DNA of 57,209 nt, from positions 1 through 57,209 of the forward strand of contig UQMZ01000022.1 in NCBI GenBank assembly GCA_900542185.1, given 5' to 3'. The translations under genes and the position numbers were made by a program. How positions within the stretch are numbered: the first letter of the stretch is position 1; each line of letters begins with the position of its first letter. The notes beneath the pieces were generated by a model. That model made no database searches, had not been told where the DNA came from, and worked only from the letters and a program-made list of their open reading frames with translations. Origin of the DNA: an uncultured Bacteroidales bacterium. Its GTDB lineage: Bacteria; Bacteroidota; Bacteroidia; Bacteroidales; Muribaculaceae. Shown one piece after another: positions 1-9,170 of this stretch.

Positions 1-47
1 GAGATGAGCGCTAGTCTCGTGGGCTCGGAGATGTGTATAAGAGACAG
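1..47 (+). other. Illumina Nextera adapter (artefact)
   Basis: This stretch is library adapter, not genome. Positions 29-47 are the 19-bp Tn5 mosaic end (AGATGTGTATAAGAGACAG), 14-28 are the Nextera read-2 arm (GTCTCGTGGGCTCGG), 6-13 (GAGCGCTA) sit where the i7 index belongs, and 1-5 (GAGAT) match the end of the P7 arm. From memory the index is the reverse complement of a standard Nextera XT i7 index. The reading frame that runs across it is meaningless, and genomic sequence starts at 48. Confidence 0.97.
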
Positions 48-788
48 GTATATGGCCTGGTCCATGAAGCCGCCCGAGTTGCCGCGAAGGTCGACTATAT
101 ACTTCTTGGCTCCGTCCTTCTGCAGTCGGGTCAAAGCGGTGTAGAACTCGCTGTAGGTGGTACGCGCGAACTTGCTTACCTTAACGTATCCGGTATCATC
201 AGTCAGCATATATGCGGCGTCGACGCTATTGGAGGGTATCTCGCCGCGAACTATGTCGAACGTGAGCGGTGTCTTGGAACTGCGGCGCTTCACCAGCGTC
301 TTGACTTTCGTTCCCTCCTTGCCGCGCAGGGTCTTGAACACTTCCTCGCTGCTGATCTTTTCACCGGTCAGCTTCTTGCCGTTGGCTTCCAGTATAAGGT
401 CACCCGGCAGGATTCCGACTTTCTCGGCAGGTCCGCCGGTTATTACTTCCACCACGGTCACGGTGTCGTTCAGCACCTGAAAAGCCACGCCGATGCCGCC
501 GAACGAGCCCTCGAGGTCATCGTTGGCTATGGTCAGCGATTCGGCAGGTATATAGGCCGAATGCGGGTCGAGCGACGCCAGCAGGTCGGGTATCGACTCG
601 TTTATCAGACTGTCTATGTCTATCGGATCCACATATTGCTCCTGTATCATGCCAAGCACAGTGCGAAGCTTCTCCTCGCCCGGGCTCATCCGCTGTTCGC
701 TGGAGTATCTGCCGATGAACAAGCCTCCGATTATGCCCAGACTCAGGAACAGAGGCAACAGTATGTATCCGTAATTTTTCTTTTTCAT
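48..788 (-). CDS. S41 family C-terminal processing peptidase, 3' end missing
   Basis: This is the N-terminal 247 codons of a CtpA-like serine protease; the rest is cut off by the contig edge at 48. The protein begins MKKKNYGYILLPLFL, a signal anchor. It then has the S41 N-terminal motif LDPHSAYIPAE, a PDZ domain (about residues 85-165, GSFGGIGVAF through LPGDLILEANG), and the start of the protease core, VDLRGNSGGFMDQAI. The catalytic Ser and Lys lie further downstream and are not in the window. The start codon overlaps the stop of the dCMP deaminase gene by one base (TGATG), so the two are translationally coupled. S41 proteases act in the periplasm on protein C-termini; the substrate here is unknown. 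Confidence 0.88.
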
Positions 789-1267
789 CAATGTATGGAT
801 TGATCCTTACAATCATCACATCCGCATCCACCGGCATTCTTGCCGTCATTGTCCAAGGGGATGTGCACGGTCTCGATGCCTGCGCGTTTCAGCAGGTCGA
901 GGCCGTCGGTGATGCGGTACAGGTCGGAGAAAACCACTCGTTTTATACCGGCCTGTATTATCAGTTTCGAGCACTCCATGCATGGACTTGCCGTGATATA
1001 GAGGGTGCTCCCCTCGCTGCTGTTGTTGCTGCGGGCCACCTTGGTGATGGCGTTGGCTTCGGCATGAAGCACGTATGGGAACGTGGTACCCTCCTCGGTT
1101 TCGCACACGTTGGGGAATCCCGAGGGAGTGCCGTTGTAGCCGTCAGAGATTATCATCTTGTCCTTAACCAACAGGGCGCCGACCTTGCGGCGCTCGCAAT
1201 ACGAGTTTTCCGCCCATATCGTTGCCATGCGCAGATAGCGTCGATCCAATATATCCTGTTTATCCAT
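788..1267 (-). CDS. dCMP deaminase family protein (ComEB-like)
   Basis: The 159-residue cytosolic zinc deaminase probably converts dCMP to dUMP for dTTP synthesis. The zinc site is clear: HAE at residues 68-70 gives the His ligand and the proton-shuttling Glu, and PCMEC at 95-99 gives the two Cys ligands. The C-terminus has extra cysteines (GGCGCDDC), as in many dCMP deaminases. The gene lies between trxB and the S41 peptidase on the same strand, with 39 bp to trxB and a one-base overlap with the peptidase. A related cytidine or riboflavin-type deaminase is less likely, given the length and the SDGYNGTPSGF motif. Confidence 0.9.
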   Translation of the reverse strand: MDKQDILDRRYLRMATIWAENSYCERRKVGALLVKDKMIISDGYNGTPSGFPNVCETEEGTTFPYVLHAEANAITKVARSNNSSEGSTLYITASPCMECSKLIIQAGIKRVVFSDLYRITDGLDLLKRAGIETVHIPLDNDGKNAGGCGCDDCKDQSIH

Positions 1268-1306
1268 GATTGGAAGTATTTTACATTATAATGGTTCAAG
1301 TAATGC

Positions 1307-2251
1307 TTAAAGGTCGCTGTGATCCACCAGGAAACGCTCCGCGTCCATGGCGGCACGGCATCCCGTACCGGCGGCACACACGGCCTGACGGTATATCGGG
1401 TCGGCGCAGTCGCCGGCTGCGAACACTCCCTCCACACTGGTGCGTGTGGTGGGCGACTGAACGCGGATGTATCCCTCGCCGTCCAGATCGAGCTGCCCAC
1501 GGAATATGTGTGTGGCGGGTATATGGCCGATTGCCAGGAAGAATCCCTCCAGCGGCAGGTCGAAACGCTCCTCCTTCTCCTCGCCTAAGTGACGCACTAT
1601 GTGTGCGCCCTCCACGCCGTCCTCGCCGTACAGGCCCGTGGCGTTGCACTTGAACAGTATCTCGATGTTCTCCTTGTTGAACACGCGCTGCTGCAGCGTG
1701 TGCGATGCGCGCAGATGGTCCTTGCGCACTATCATGTACACCTTGCTTGCCAGGGTGGAAAGATACAGGGCTTCCTCGCAGGCTGTGTCGCCGCCGCCCA
1801 CAACGGCCACGGTGCGCTTGCGGTAGAAGAATCCGTCGCAGGTGGCGCAGGCGCTCACGCCCATACCGCGATACTTCTCCTCGTCCTCCAGGCCAAGGTA
1901 ACGGGCCTTGGCTCCGGTACATATTATCACGGTCTCGGCCACTATCACGTCTCCTCTGTCGTCTTGACATACGAAAGGACGCTTGCTGAAATCCACCTTG
2001 TCGATGGTACGCGACACTATCTCCGTGCCGTAACGTTCGCTCTGCTTGCGCAGGTCGTCCATCATCTCCTGACCGAGAATCCCTTCCGGATACCCGGGAA
2101 AGTTCTCGATCTCGGTGGTCTGCGTCAGCTGGCCGCCGGGCTGGTCGCCCTCGTAAAGCATCGGCGACAGATTGGCGCGCGAGGCATATATGCCCGCGGT
2201 GTATCCGGCGGGACCCGACCCTATTATCAGTACTTTAGTATGTTTTTCCAT
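1307..2251 (-). CDS. trxB: Thioredoxin reductase
   Basis: This 314-residue flavoprotein uses NADPH to reduce thioredoxin. The FAD-binding GSGPAG motif is at residues 11-16, the redox-active CATC at 135-138, and the NADPH-binding GGGDTACEEA at about 151-160. A C-terminal FAD motif (VFAAGDCAD) follows. Length and domain order are those of low-molecular-weight bacterial TrxR. It starts just after the lolA-like gene (stop at 2253-2255), so it is probably in one transcript with maeB and lolA. It is the general electron source for thioredoxin-fold proteins, including possibly those of the arsenic operon near 53 kb. Confidence 0.97.
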   Translation of the reverse strand: MEKHTKVLIIGSGPAGYTAGIYASRANLSPMLYEGDQPGGQLTQTTEIENFPGYPEGILGQEMMDDLRKQSERYGTEIVSRTIDKVDFSKRPFVCQDDRGDVIVAETVIICTGAKARYLGLEDEEKYRGMGVSACATCDGFFYRKRTVAVVGGGDTACEEALYLSTLASKVYMIVRKDHLRASHTLQQRVFNKENIEILFKCNATGLYGEDGVEGAHIVRHLGEEKEERFDLPLEGFFLAIGHIPATHIFRGQLDLDGEGYIRVQSPTTRTSVEGVFAAGDCADPIYRQAVCAAGTGCRAAMDAERFLVDHSDL

Positions 2252-2252
2252 T

Positions 2253-2870
2253 TTATCTTATGTCTACTATTTCGTAATCCTTATATTTGGCCGCAGGAAA
2301 TGTGAATGTACCTGCCGGCAGCTTGCCGTTAAGGTTAAGGTTGGTGACGTAAACGGTGCTTCGTTGATCATCGTTTGTCCGTACTATGAACCGTTCCGGC
2401 AACAGGGTTTTGGTATTTATGGCCACCTCGATGGCCTTGATGTCCGCGTTCTTATTTCTTGGATTCAGCAACACCAGATACTTGCCGGCCTCCTTGCGCT
2501 TGCTGAAGAACAGTCGGTAGTTGCTGTTGTATCCGTTAAGATACATCAACGGATTGGCGTCGGCTATATCCACAGGCTCGGGTGTGGATACCGTCACCTC
2601 TTTCGTATTTGGATTCAACGTCCACAGGGTCTTGCCGTCGAACCATTGCTTGCCGAACTGACCGGACTCAATATATGTGCGCGTGCCGTCGAACTTAAAC
2701 GCACCGGAGGCCGAGCCTTGGTCGCCGCTTGCCCGGAAGTTCCCGGTAATACCTTTGGCACCCTTGATCTTGCTTACCGTCTGCTGCATCACCTCCTGCG
2801 GCGTTATCGCGTATGATGTGAACGATACCGCCGCAAGAGCCGTCAGCGTCGATACGATTATTTTTCGCAT
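2253..2870 (-). CDS. LolA-like outer-membrane lipoprotein carrier
   Basis: This 205-residue protein has a signal peptide (MRKIIVSTLTALAAVSFTSYA, cleavage after about residue 21) with no lipobox, so it is a soluble periplasmic protein. The body is rich in short beta strands and fits the LolA fold: FRASGDQGSASGAFKFDG, then WFDGKTLWTLNPNTKEVTV, then the typical 'R-FFSKRKEAGKYLVLLNP' region. LolA proteins carry lipoproteins across the periplasm; in Bacteroidetes several paralogues exist and not all are proven carriers. Its start overlaps the malic enzyme stop by 13 bases, and trxB follows at once. Confidence 0.8.
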   Translation of the reverse strand: MRKIIVSTLTALAAVSFTSYAITPQEVMQQTVSKIKGAKGITGNFRASGDQGSASGAFKFDGTRTYIESGQFGKQWFDGKTLWTLNPNTKEVTVSTPEPVDIADANPLMYLNGYNSNYRLFFSKRKEAGKYLVLLNPRNKNADIKAIEVAINTKTLLPERFIVRTNDDQRSTVYVTNLNLNGKLPAGTFTFPAAKYKDYEIVDIR

Positions 2871-4147
2871 TTCTCGTTTTGTTTGGGTAATACGCTCTCA
2901 AGGAACTGTTGATACTTGTTCCAGTCCTTAATTGGATTGCGGGCTACCCCCGATTCCTCGGCGGCCTTGGCCACTGCCGGCGACACGGTGAACAGCAGGC
3001 GCTTGTCCACGGGCTTTGGCAGTATGTAGTCGGGGCCGAAACTCAGCTCCTTCACTCCGTAGGCGTCCAGCACCTGCTGAGGCACGGGCTCGTGCGCCAG
3101 CCTGGCGATGGCGTATGTGGCGGCCACCTTCATGTCCTCGTTGATGGTGGAAGCCCGCGAGTCGAGCGCGCCACGGAATATGTAGGGGAAGCCCAGGACG
3201 TTGTTCACCTGGTTGGGATAGTCGCTGCGGCCCGTGGCCACGATTATGTCGGGACGTGTGGCCTTGGCCAGTTCGTAGTCTATTTCCGGGGTCGGGTTGG
3301 CCAGAGCGAACACTATCGCCTTGGGGGCCATTTTCATCAGCATGGCCGGCGTCAGCACATTGCCTACGCTCACGCCGAGAAAGACATCGGCACCCACGAT
3401 GGCTTCATCAAGGGTGTGCAGGTCGCGGTCGGTGGCGAACTCGCGTTTCTGCTCCGTGAGTTTGTCACGGTCCTTGCGTATCACGCCCTTGGAGTCGCAC
3501 ATCACGATGTTCTCGGGCTTCACGCCAAGACGCTTGTATATGCGGCCACAGCTGATGGCGGCGCCTCCGGCTCCGTTTATCACCAGCTTGATGTCCTCTA
3601 ATTTCTTGCCCTGTATCTCGCAGGCGTTCAGCAACGCCGCGCCGGAGATTATCGACGTGCCGTGCTGGTCGTCGTGCATGATGGGTATGTCGCACTGCTT
3701 GCGAAGCTCGGTCTCGATGTAGAAACTTTCCGGGGCCTTTATATCCTCCAGGTTGATGCCGCCGAACGTGGGCGTCAGCGAGCGGATTATCTCAACCATC
3801 TTCTGCGGGTCACTCTCGTTGATCTCCATGTCGAACGAGTCAAGACCGGCGTATATCTTGAACAGCAGGGCTTTGCCCTCCATCACGGGCTTGCCGGCAA
3901 GCGCGCCGATGTTGCCGAGACCCAGCACTGCCGTGCCGTTCGATATCACGGCCACCAGGTTGCCGCGGTTGGTGTATCTATATGCGTCGTCGGGATTTTT
4001 CTCTATTTCCAGGCAGGGATAGGCCACGCCGGGCGAATACGCCAGCGACAGGTCGCGTGCCGTACAGTATGGCTTGGTGGGCATCACCTCGATCTTGCCG
4101 GGACGCCCTTCTTCATGGTATTCCAAAGCCTCTTGCTTCATGTCCAT
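2858..4147 (-). CDS. NAD(P)-dependent malic enzyme, single-domain form
   Basis: The 429-residue protein should convert malate to pyruvate and CO2. Seen: the N-terminal malic domain (ARDLSLAYSPGVAYPCLEI, then LGLGNIGALAGKPVMEGKALLFK with the active-site Lys region), the metal-binding stretch PIMHDDQHGTS, and the Rossmann motif NGAGGAAISCGRIY (about residues 195-210). Many Bacteroidetes and proteobacterial MaeB enzymes are about 750 residues with a C-terminal phosphotransacetylase domain. Here the protein ends after the malic/NAD domains and lolA begins 13 bases before the stop. I see no frameshifted remnant, so this looks like the natural short form. It is the first gene of the 4147-48 minus-strand cluster. 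Confidence 0.92.
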   Translation of the reverse strand: MDMKQEALEYHEEGRPGKIEVMPTKPYCTARDLSLAYSPGVAYPCLEIEKNPDDAYRYTNRGNLVAVISNGTAVLGLGNIGALAGKPVMEGKALLFKIYAGLDSFDMEINESDPQKMVEIIRSLTPTFGGINLEDIKAPESFYIETELRKQCDIPIMHDDQHGTSIISGAALLNACEIQGKKLEDIKLVINGAGGAAISCGRIYKRLGVKPENIVMCDSKGVIRKDRDKLTEQKREFATDRDLHTLDEAIVGADVFLGVSVGNVLTPAMLMKMAPKAIVFALANPTPEIDYELAKATRPDIIVATGRSDYPNQVNNVLGFPYIFRGALDSRASTINEDMKVAATYAIARLAHEPVPQQVLDAYGVKELSFGPDYILPKPVDKRLLFTVSPAVAKAAEESGVARNPIKDWNKYQQFLESVLPKQNEKCEK

Positions 4148-4250
4148 ATCTTGAGTCTGTTTTTACGGTTATTCTTCTTTCTGAGTTTAGCTTCTTATAA
4201 GCAATATCATCTATTTTCTATTAACAAATGAAATCCTTATTCTTAACTTA

Positions 4251-4282
4251 CAAAGTTAACAAAAAATGTTGGGATTGGCAAT
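4251..4282 (-). promoter_or_regulatory. Promoter for the malic enzyme cluster
   Basis: On the minus strand a -7 box TAACTTTG (4258-4251) lies 20 nt downstream of ATTG (4282-4279). This matches the Bacteroidetes sigma-ABfr arrangement. Transcription would start near 4244, giving a leader of about 95 nt before the malic enzyme start at 4147. Confidence 0.6.
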
Positions 4283-4321
4283 TTATTCACTGCTATTAAA
4301 GGCTATTAGCGATAAAATTGT

Positions 4322-4329
4322 TAATTTTG
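4322..4329 (+). promoter_or_regulatory. -7 box upstream of ABC-F gene
   Basis: TAATTTTG fits the Bacteroidetes -7 consensus TAnnTTTG and lies 44 bp before the ABC-F start. No clear TTTG element is seen 19-21 bp further upstream, so the call rests on the -7 box alone. Confidence 0.4.
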
Positions 4330-4373
4330 CGGCAAATTTGAATTGACAGAACATAAAAGACCGCATAATTTCC

Positions 4374-6338
4374 ATGATAAGTATCAACAATCTCGAGGTT
4401 GAGTTCTCGGCGCGTCCCCTGTTTCACGATGTGAGTTTTGTGATCAATCCCAACGACCGCATAGCCCTGACGGGCAAGAACGGCGCGGGCAAATCCACAT
4501 TGCTGAAGATACTGGCAGGGCTGGAGGAACCTACGCACGGCACGGTGTCTATGCCCAACGGCATCACCGTGGGCTATCTGCCGCAGCAGATGGTCCTGGC
4601 CGACGACACATCGGTGGTGGACGAGGTTAAGAAAGCATTCTCGGAATTGCAGCACCTGAAGGATGAACTTGCCGCAGTACAACAGCAGATGACCGAACGC
4701 ACCGACTATGAGTCGGAATCGTATCACGAGCTGCTCGAGAGGTTCGATTACCTGAACCACCGCCTGTCGATAGAAGGTGCCGACAACATGGAGGCCGAGA
4801 TCGAATCCACGCTCACGGGATTAGGCTTCCTGCCTACCGACATGCACCGCCCCACCTCGGAATTCTCCGGAGGCTGGCGTATGCGTATAGAGCTGGCCAA
4901 GATACTGTTGCGCCGCCCCGATATTCTGCTGCTCGACGAGCCCACCAACCATCTGGACATCGAATCCATACAGTGGCTGGAGCGTTTTCTGATGAACAAG
5001 GGCAATGCGGTGCTGCTTGTAAGTCATGACCGCGCTTTCCTTGACAATGTCACCACGCGCACTTTGGAAATATCATGCGGAAAAATATATGACTATAAGG
5101 TCAATTACTCCAAATTCCTGGAATTGCGCAAGGAGCGTGTGGAACAGCAGATGCGCGCCTACGAGAACCAGCAGAAGATGATAGCCGACACCAGGGAATT
5201 CATCGAACGGTTCCGCTACAAGCCCACCAAGGCTGTGCAGGTGCAGAGCCGCATCAAGCAACTGGAAAAGATCGTGCCCATCGAGGTGGACGAAGTTGAC
5301 AACTCCCGACTGCGCCTCAAATTTCCAAAGGCCGAACGTTCAGGCGACTTCCCGCTGATAGTAGAGGGTGTGGGCAAGCGTTACGGCGACCATCAGGTGT
5401 TTTCCGACGTTGAGTTCACCATCCGTCGCGGAGAGAAGGTCGCGTTCGTAGGCCGCAACGGCGAGGGTAAGTCCACGCTGGTGAAGTGCATCATGGAGCA
5501 GATACCCTACGACGGCACACTTAAGGTGGGACACAACGTCAAGATAGGATATTTCGCCCAGAACCAGGCTCAGCTGCTCGACGGCGAACTGACGGTGTTC
5601 GAGACCATCGACAATGTGGCCACAGGCGACATGCGCACTAAAGTGCGCGACATCTTAGGCGCCTTTATGTTCGGCGGCGAAGCCATCGACAAGAAGGTGA
5701 AGGTGCTGTCCGGAGGTGAAAAGACACGTCTGGCCATGATACGTCTGTTGCTCGAGCCGGTCAATTTCCTGATTCTCGACGAGCCTACCAACCACTTGGA
5801 CATCCCGTCAAAGGATGTGCTGAAGGAGGCCATCGCCGATTTCAACGGGACTGTGATACTGGTGAGCCACGACCGCTACTTTCTGGACGGCCTCGTTGAC
5901 AAGGTATATGAGTTCGGCGGCGGCAAGGTGCGCGAGCATCTTGGCGGCATCTACGACTTCCTGCGGGCCAAGGACATGACCAACCTGCACGAGCTGGAGA
6001 AAAAGGACGCTCCTGCCCCCGCGGCCAAGACCGCTGAACCTAAAACCAAGGAAGCTACGCCGCCACAGCCTGCCGTACAGACCGAAGCACCTCGCAAACT
6101 AAGCTATGCCGAGCAGAAGGAACGTGCCAAGATGGTGTCGAAGGCCGAGAAGAAGGTAAAGCAGGCCGAGGAGACAATAGCGGTCCTGGAGCTGGAAGTG
6201 AAGGCCCTGGAGGTCAAGATAGGGGGCGGCGACGCCAGCCCCGAAACCCTCGAGGCTTATCAAGCTACCACCAAGAAGCTGGAAAACGAGATGTCCGTCT
6301 GGGAGATAGCGCAGCAGGAGCTGGACGCCCTCTCCTAA
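4374..6338 (+). CDS. ABC-F family ATPase (translation factor type)
   Basis: The 654-residue soluble protein has two ATP-binding cassettes in one chain and no membrane segment, the ABC-F plan. Seen: Walker A GKNGAGKST (about residues 34-42), the first signature and Walker B followed by DEPTNHLD, the interdomain linker with many charged residues (RVEQQMRAYENQQKMI), a second Walker A GRNGEGKST, LSGGEKTRLAM and a second DEPTNHLD. The C-terminal 100 residues form an Ala/Pro/Lys-rich linker and a coiled coil, as in Uup-like members. ABC-F proteins act on the ribosome; whether this one aids translation or gives antibiotic resistance cannot be told by eye. Position in a housekeeping region favours a core role. 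Confidence 0.92.
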   Translation: MISINNLEVEFSARPLFHDVSFVINPNDRIALTGKNGAGKSTLLKILAGLEEPTHGTVSMPNGITVGYLPQQMVLADDTSVVDEVKKAFSELQHLKDELAAVQQQMTERTDYESESYHELLERFDYLNHRLSIEGADNMEAEIESTLTGLGFLPTDMHRPTSEFSGGWRMRIELAKILLRRPDILLLDEPTNHLDIESIQWLERFLMNKGNAVLLVSHDRAFLDNVTTRTLEISCGKIYDYKVNYSKFLELRKERVEQQMRAYENQQKMIADTREFIERFRYKPTKAVQVQSRIKQLEKIVPIEVDEVDNSRLRLKFPKAERSGDFPLIVEGVGKRYGDHQVFSDVEFTIRRGEKVAFVGRNGEGKSTLVKCIMEQIPYDGTLKVGHNVKIGYFAQNQAQLLDGELTVFETIDNVATGDMRTKVRDILGAFMFGGEAIDKKVKVLSGGEKTRLAMIRLLLEPVNFLILDEPTNHLDIPSKDVLKEAIADFNGTVILVSHDRYFLDGLVDKVYEFGGGKVREHLGGIYDFLRAKDMTNLHELEKKDAPAPAAKTAEPKTKEATPPQPAVQTEAPRKLSYAEQKERAKMVSKAEKKVKQAEETIAVLELEVKALEVKIGGGDASPETLEAYQATTKKLENEMSVWEIAQQELDALS

Positions 6339-6388
6339 CCATCCACACTGTGCCAACAGCCCGCGGCTTTTACTCTACCTTATCCCCG

Positions 6389-7270
6389 TCATCGGCTTCC
6401 CAGCACCAACAGCACCAGCGAAAGGAACAGGATTGACAGGTCTATGGCCTTGGCCTTCACGTTCTTCTCTTTCAGCACTGTCACTCCGTACAGGAACGGT
6501 ATGATCACGCTGCCGCGTCGCGTCATGGATACGATCGAAATCATGGCTCCGGGAATAGTGAGACAGTAGAAATAGGCAAGGTCGGCCACCGTCAGGAATA
6601 TGGAGATGCCAAGTATTGACCATCTCCATTTGAATTTACCGCCGAAGTGCGCGGGCGCGAATTTATAAAGTATCAGCACTACCACGCCCATCATCAGCAT
6701 CTGATAGAACGAATACCAGGCCTGCACCTGCAGCGGCTGGAACCGTCCCATCAGGAATTTGTCGTAAAGCGCGCTCACCGCTCCGAGCATAGTGGCTCCT
6801 ATCGACATCCACAGCCATATCGAGGCCTTGAACGAGAATCCCTCCTTGGCGCCGATGCGTGATATGAAGAACAGCGAGGCGAAACCCAACAGCATGCCAC
6901 ACCATTGCAGCACGTTGAGCCTTTCACCGAATATCAGCAATGCTCCCAACAGCACCAGCACAGGGCGCGAGGCGTTGATGGGACCCTGGATGGTGAGCGG
7001 CAGATGCTTGATGGCGAAGTATCCCAATATCCATGACGACAGTACTATCACTGCCTTCAGTACCACCAACAGGTTCTGCGTCAGCGTCTCTCCCGGTCCG
7101 TAATATCCCTGCGCCAAGCTTTCAATCAGCACGGGACTCAGCAGCAACGTGCCGAACAACGTGTTGAGCAACAGCACTACAGGCACATTGTTGCCTTTCA
7201 ACGACACTTTCTTGAATACGTCGTAGAATCCGAGGCATAAAGCCGACAATAGTCCTAAAAATATCCACAT
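6389..7270 (-). CDS. EamA/DMT family transporter
   Basis: The 293-residue integral membrane protein has about ten hydrophobic segments spread over the whole chain. It starts MWIFLGLLSALCLGFYDVFKK, typical of drug/metabolite transporters with two EamA repeats. The second repeat begins near residue 150 (SIWLWMSIGATMLGAVSALYDKFLM). The substrate is unknown. The gene converges on the ABC-F gene (50 bp gap) and diverges from the polysaccharide locus. A possible minus-strand -7 box (TAATTTTG, 7337-7330) lies 60 bp upstream. Confidence 0.85.
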   Translation of the reverse strand: MWIFLGLLSALCLGFYDVFKKVSLKGNNVPVVLLLNTLFGTLLLSPVLIESLAQGYYGPGETLTQNLLVVLKAVIVLSSWILGYFAIKHLPLTIQGPINASRPVLVLLGALLIFGERLNVLQWCGMLLGFASLFFISRIGAKEGFSFKASIWLWMSIGATMLGAVSALYDKFLMGRFQPLQVQAWYSFYQMLMMGVVVLILYKFAPAHFGGKFKWRWSILGISIFLTVADLAYFYCLTIPGAMISIVSMTRRGSVIIPFLYGVTVLKEKNVKAKAIDLSILFLSLVLLVLGSR

Positions 7271-7355
7271 GACTTCTGATTATACCAACAGAGAAAGAGA
7301 TTGTTTTATAGCATTTACATTTTATTCGGCAAAATTACATAATTTTTCTGAAATA

Positions 7356-7387
7356 TTTGGAATTTTGCACTTTAGTGACTAATTTTG
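7356..7387 (+). promoter_or_regulatory. Promoter of the polysaccharide utilization locus
   Basis: TTTG (7356-7359), a 20-nt gap and TAATTTTG (7380-7387) give a textbook Bacteroidetes promoter. The start would be near 7393, leaving a leader of about 130 nt before the ATG at 7527. The leader contains a small hairpin (CCCGCA/TGCGGG, about 7451-7467). No sigma/anti-sigma or hybrid two-component gene lies beside the locus. Confidence 0.7.
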
Positions 7388-7526
7388 CAATGTAAACAAA
7401 CCAGATCTAATACAACTTACGATTGTCGCATCCTTGCGGATACGCTCACCCCGCATTGGTTGCGGGTCTGGTCTACTTGACAAGGCTATAGTATTCAATC
7501 CTTTAATAACTTGTAATCTAACCATC

Positions 7527-9152
7527 ATGAGAAAACATGGAGAAAAGTGGTTCGGATTGTTCCTCGTGCCCTTGGCCATACTGGGCATGGCATCGTGTTC
7601 CGACGACAGTTGGGACACCGTGGACGGAGCTGATCCGGACTTTACCGTGAAAGCCGAGCATGTGCAGACAGTCGCCGGCGCATCCATCAAACTGGCGGGC
7701 ACCGTAAAGGATGCCGACGGCATCAAGGACATCCGCCTCGAATGTAAGGAAATCGGTCTTAACAAAACCATTGACATCATCTCCATCTACGGCGAGCCGC
7801 TGAAGGAGTATGAACTGGACTTCTCGTACAAGATCCAGCAGGACGTGCAGGGTGACAGCTTCAATGTCGACATCTACATCGATGACGTTGCCGGCAAGAC
7901 CACCAAAAAGACAGTGTTGGTGACTCTGGACGCCGACTTCACAGCACCTGTGTTCACCGCAGCCCCCGACCGTGAGATGACTGTGCTTCTGAAAGCCAAC
8001 ACTACGTTCAATCTGAAGTTTGACGTAGAGGACAATGTCGGTCTGGATTATGTCACTATAGACATGGAGGGCATCGACGGCTTCCCGGTACGTCTGGAAG
8101 CCAACGGTCAGAAGACGCTTACATTCTCGCGTGCCATTCCGCTGGAGTCGAAGGTAGCGGACTACAAGCTGACCATCGAGGCATTCGACATGGCGGCCCA
8201 GGAGGGCGAGGTACGTTCCACCAAGATCGAGTCAGTCGTGAAGATCAGCGAGTTGCCTGACTTCGACGTGCTCTATCTGTGCGACGTGGCTACAGCCGCC
8301 GACCTGAACGCCGACGTGTTCGGCGTCCCGGTGGCCATGGACCACATCGCTCCCTACACCTACACCGTGGCCTATTACAACGAGAAGGCCGACACCCAGA
8401 TCTGCTTCCTGCCGCAGAAGACCGACTTCAGCCCCATCTGCTTCGGTCCCGACCTGCAGACAGAGGGTGTGCTCGGTGACGATCCCGAAACCGTGGGACG
8501 CATCCAGCTCACCAAGGCCAATACCTATTACAAGGTTACAGTCAACACGTTCAACCGTTCCTACGCTCTTGAAACGTATGCTCCCGCCGATGCTCCCAAC
8601 CCCGTCAAATACATGCGATACGGTCAGAACGACCTGAATACATGGAACGACTGGAGCGGTGCCGACATCTGGTGGCAGGAATGGTACTTCGGTCCCGCCG
8701 GAGGTCCGGGTGACATCAAGAGCCGTATGGAGCAGGATCCTAAGAATCCCAACATCTTCTTCATTGACGGATGGCAGCTCGATGCCGGAGAGACCAGCTT
8801 TATACTCCACAACTGGCATCACGACGGATGGTGGAACTTCACCACATGGCGCGTGGACAACAGCTCCGATCCCAGCAAGTGCGTGTATTACGGCTGTGCT
8901 TTCCCCGACAACGACCACTTCAAGGGTACCACCGAGTATTTCGACTGGAAATACCGCAGCCTTACTCCAGAGCAGTTCAAGTTCATGTACCCCACCGCCG
9001 GAGAGTCGTTCGACGAGAATTCATGGAGTGCCGAGGATTACCGAAAGAACTTCATCGGCGACAACTGGATCAAGCCTGTAATTCCCGCCGAAGGCAAGTA
9101 CAAGCTGATATTCGATGCTCACGCAGAGAGAATCAAACTTCTTCCACAGTAA
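7527..9152 (+). CDS. SusE-like outer-membrane glycan-binding lipoprotein
   Basis: The 541-residue lipoprotein begins MRKHGEKWFGLF with lipobox LGMASC. The residues after the Cys (SDDSWD) resemble the Bacteroidetes surface-export signal. I start at 7527 because the upstream in-frame extension precedes the signal peptide. Residues 35-270 look like two or three Ig-like beta-sandwich repeats. The C-terminal half is Trp/Tyr-rich (GADIWWQEWYFG, HNWHHDGWWNF) and ends with AEGKYKLIFDAHAERIKLLP, as in SusE/SusF carbohydrate-binding modules. It is first in the operon, 18 bp before susC, whereas SusE/F genes usually follow susD. It probably binds glycan at the cell surface. Confidence 0.75.
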   Translation: MRKHGEKWFGLFLVPLAILGMASCSDDSWDTVDGADPDFTVKAEHVQTVAGASIKLAGTVKDADGIKDIRLECKEIGLNKTIDIISIYGEPLKEYELDFSYKIQQDVQGDSFNVDIYIDDVAGKTTKKTVLVTLDADFTAPVFTAAPDREMTVLLKANTTFNLKFDVEDNVGLDYVTIDMEGIDGFPVRLEANGQKTLTFSRAIPLESKVADYKLTIEAFDMAAQEGEVRSTKIESVVKISELPDFDVLYLCDVATAADLNADVFGVPVAMDHIAPYTYTVAYYNEKADTQICFLPQKTDFSPICFGPDLQTEGVLGDDPETVGRIQLTKANTYYKVTVNTFNRSYALETYAPADAPNPVKYMRYGQNDLNTWNDWSGADIWWQEWYFGPAGGPGDIKSRMEQDPKNPNIFFIDGWQLDAGETSFILHNWHHDGWWNFTTWRVDNSSDPSKCVYYGCAFPDNDHFKGTTEYFDWKYRSLTPEQFKFMYPTAGESFDENSWSAEDYRKNFIGDNWIKPVIPAEGKYKLIFDAHAERIKLLPQ

Positions 9153-9170
9153 CCTATATCTAAGATTCCA

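Noticed and set aside
33..803. Plus-strand reading frame across the window start
   Set aside because: It starts in the adapter and runs antisense to the S41 peptidase gene, whose motifs are clear on the minus strand.
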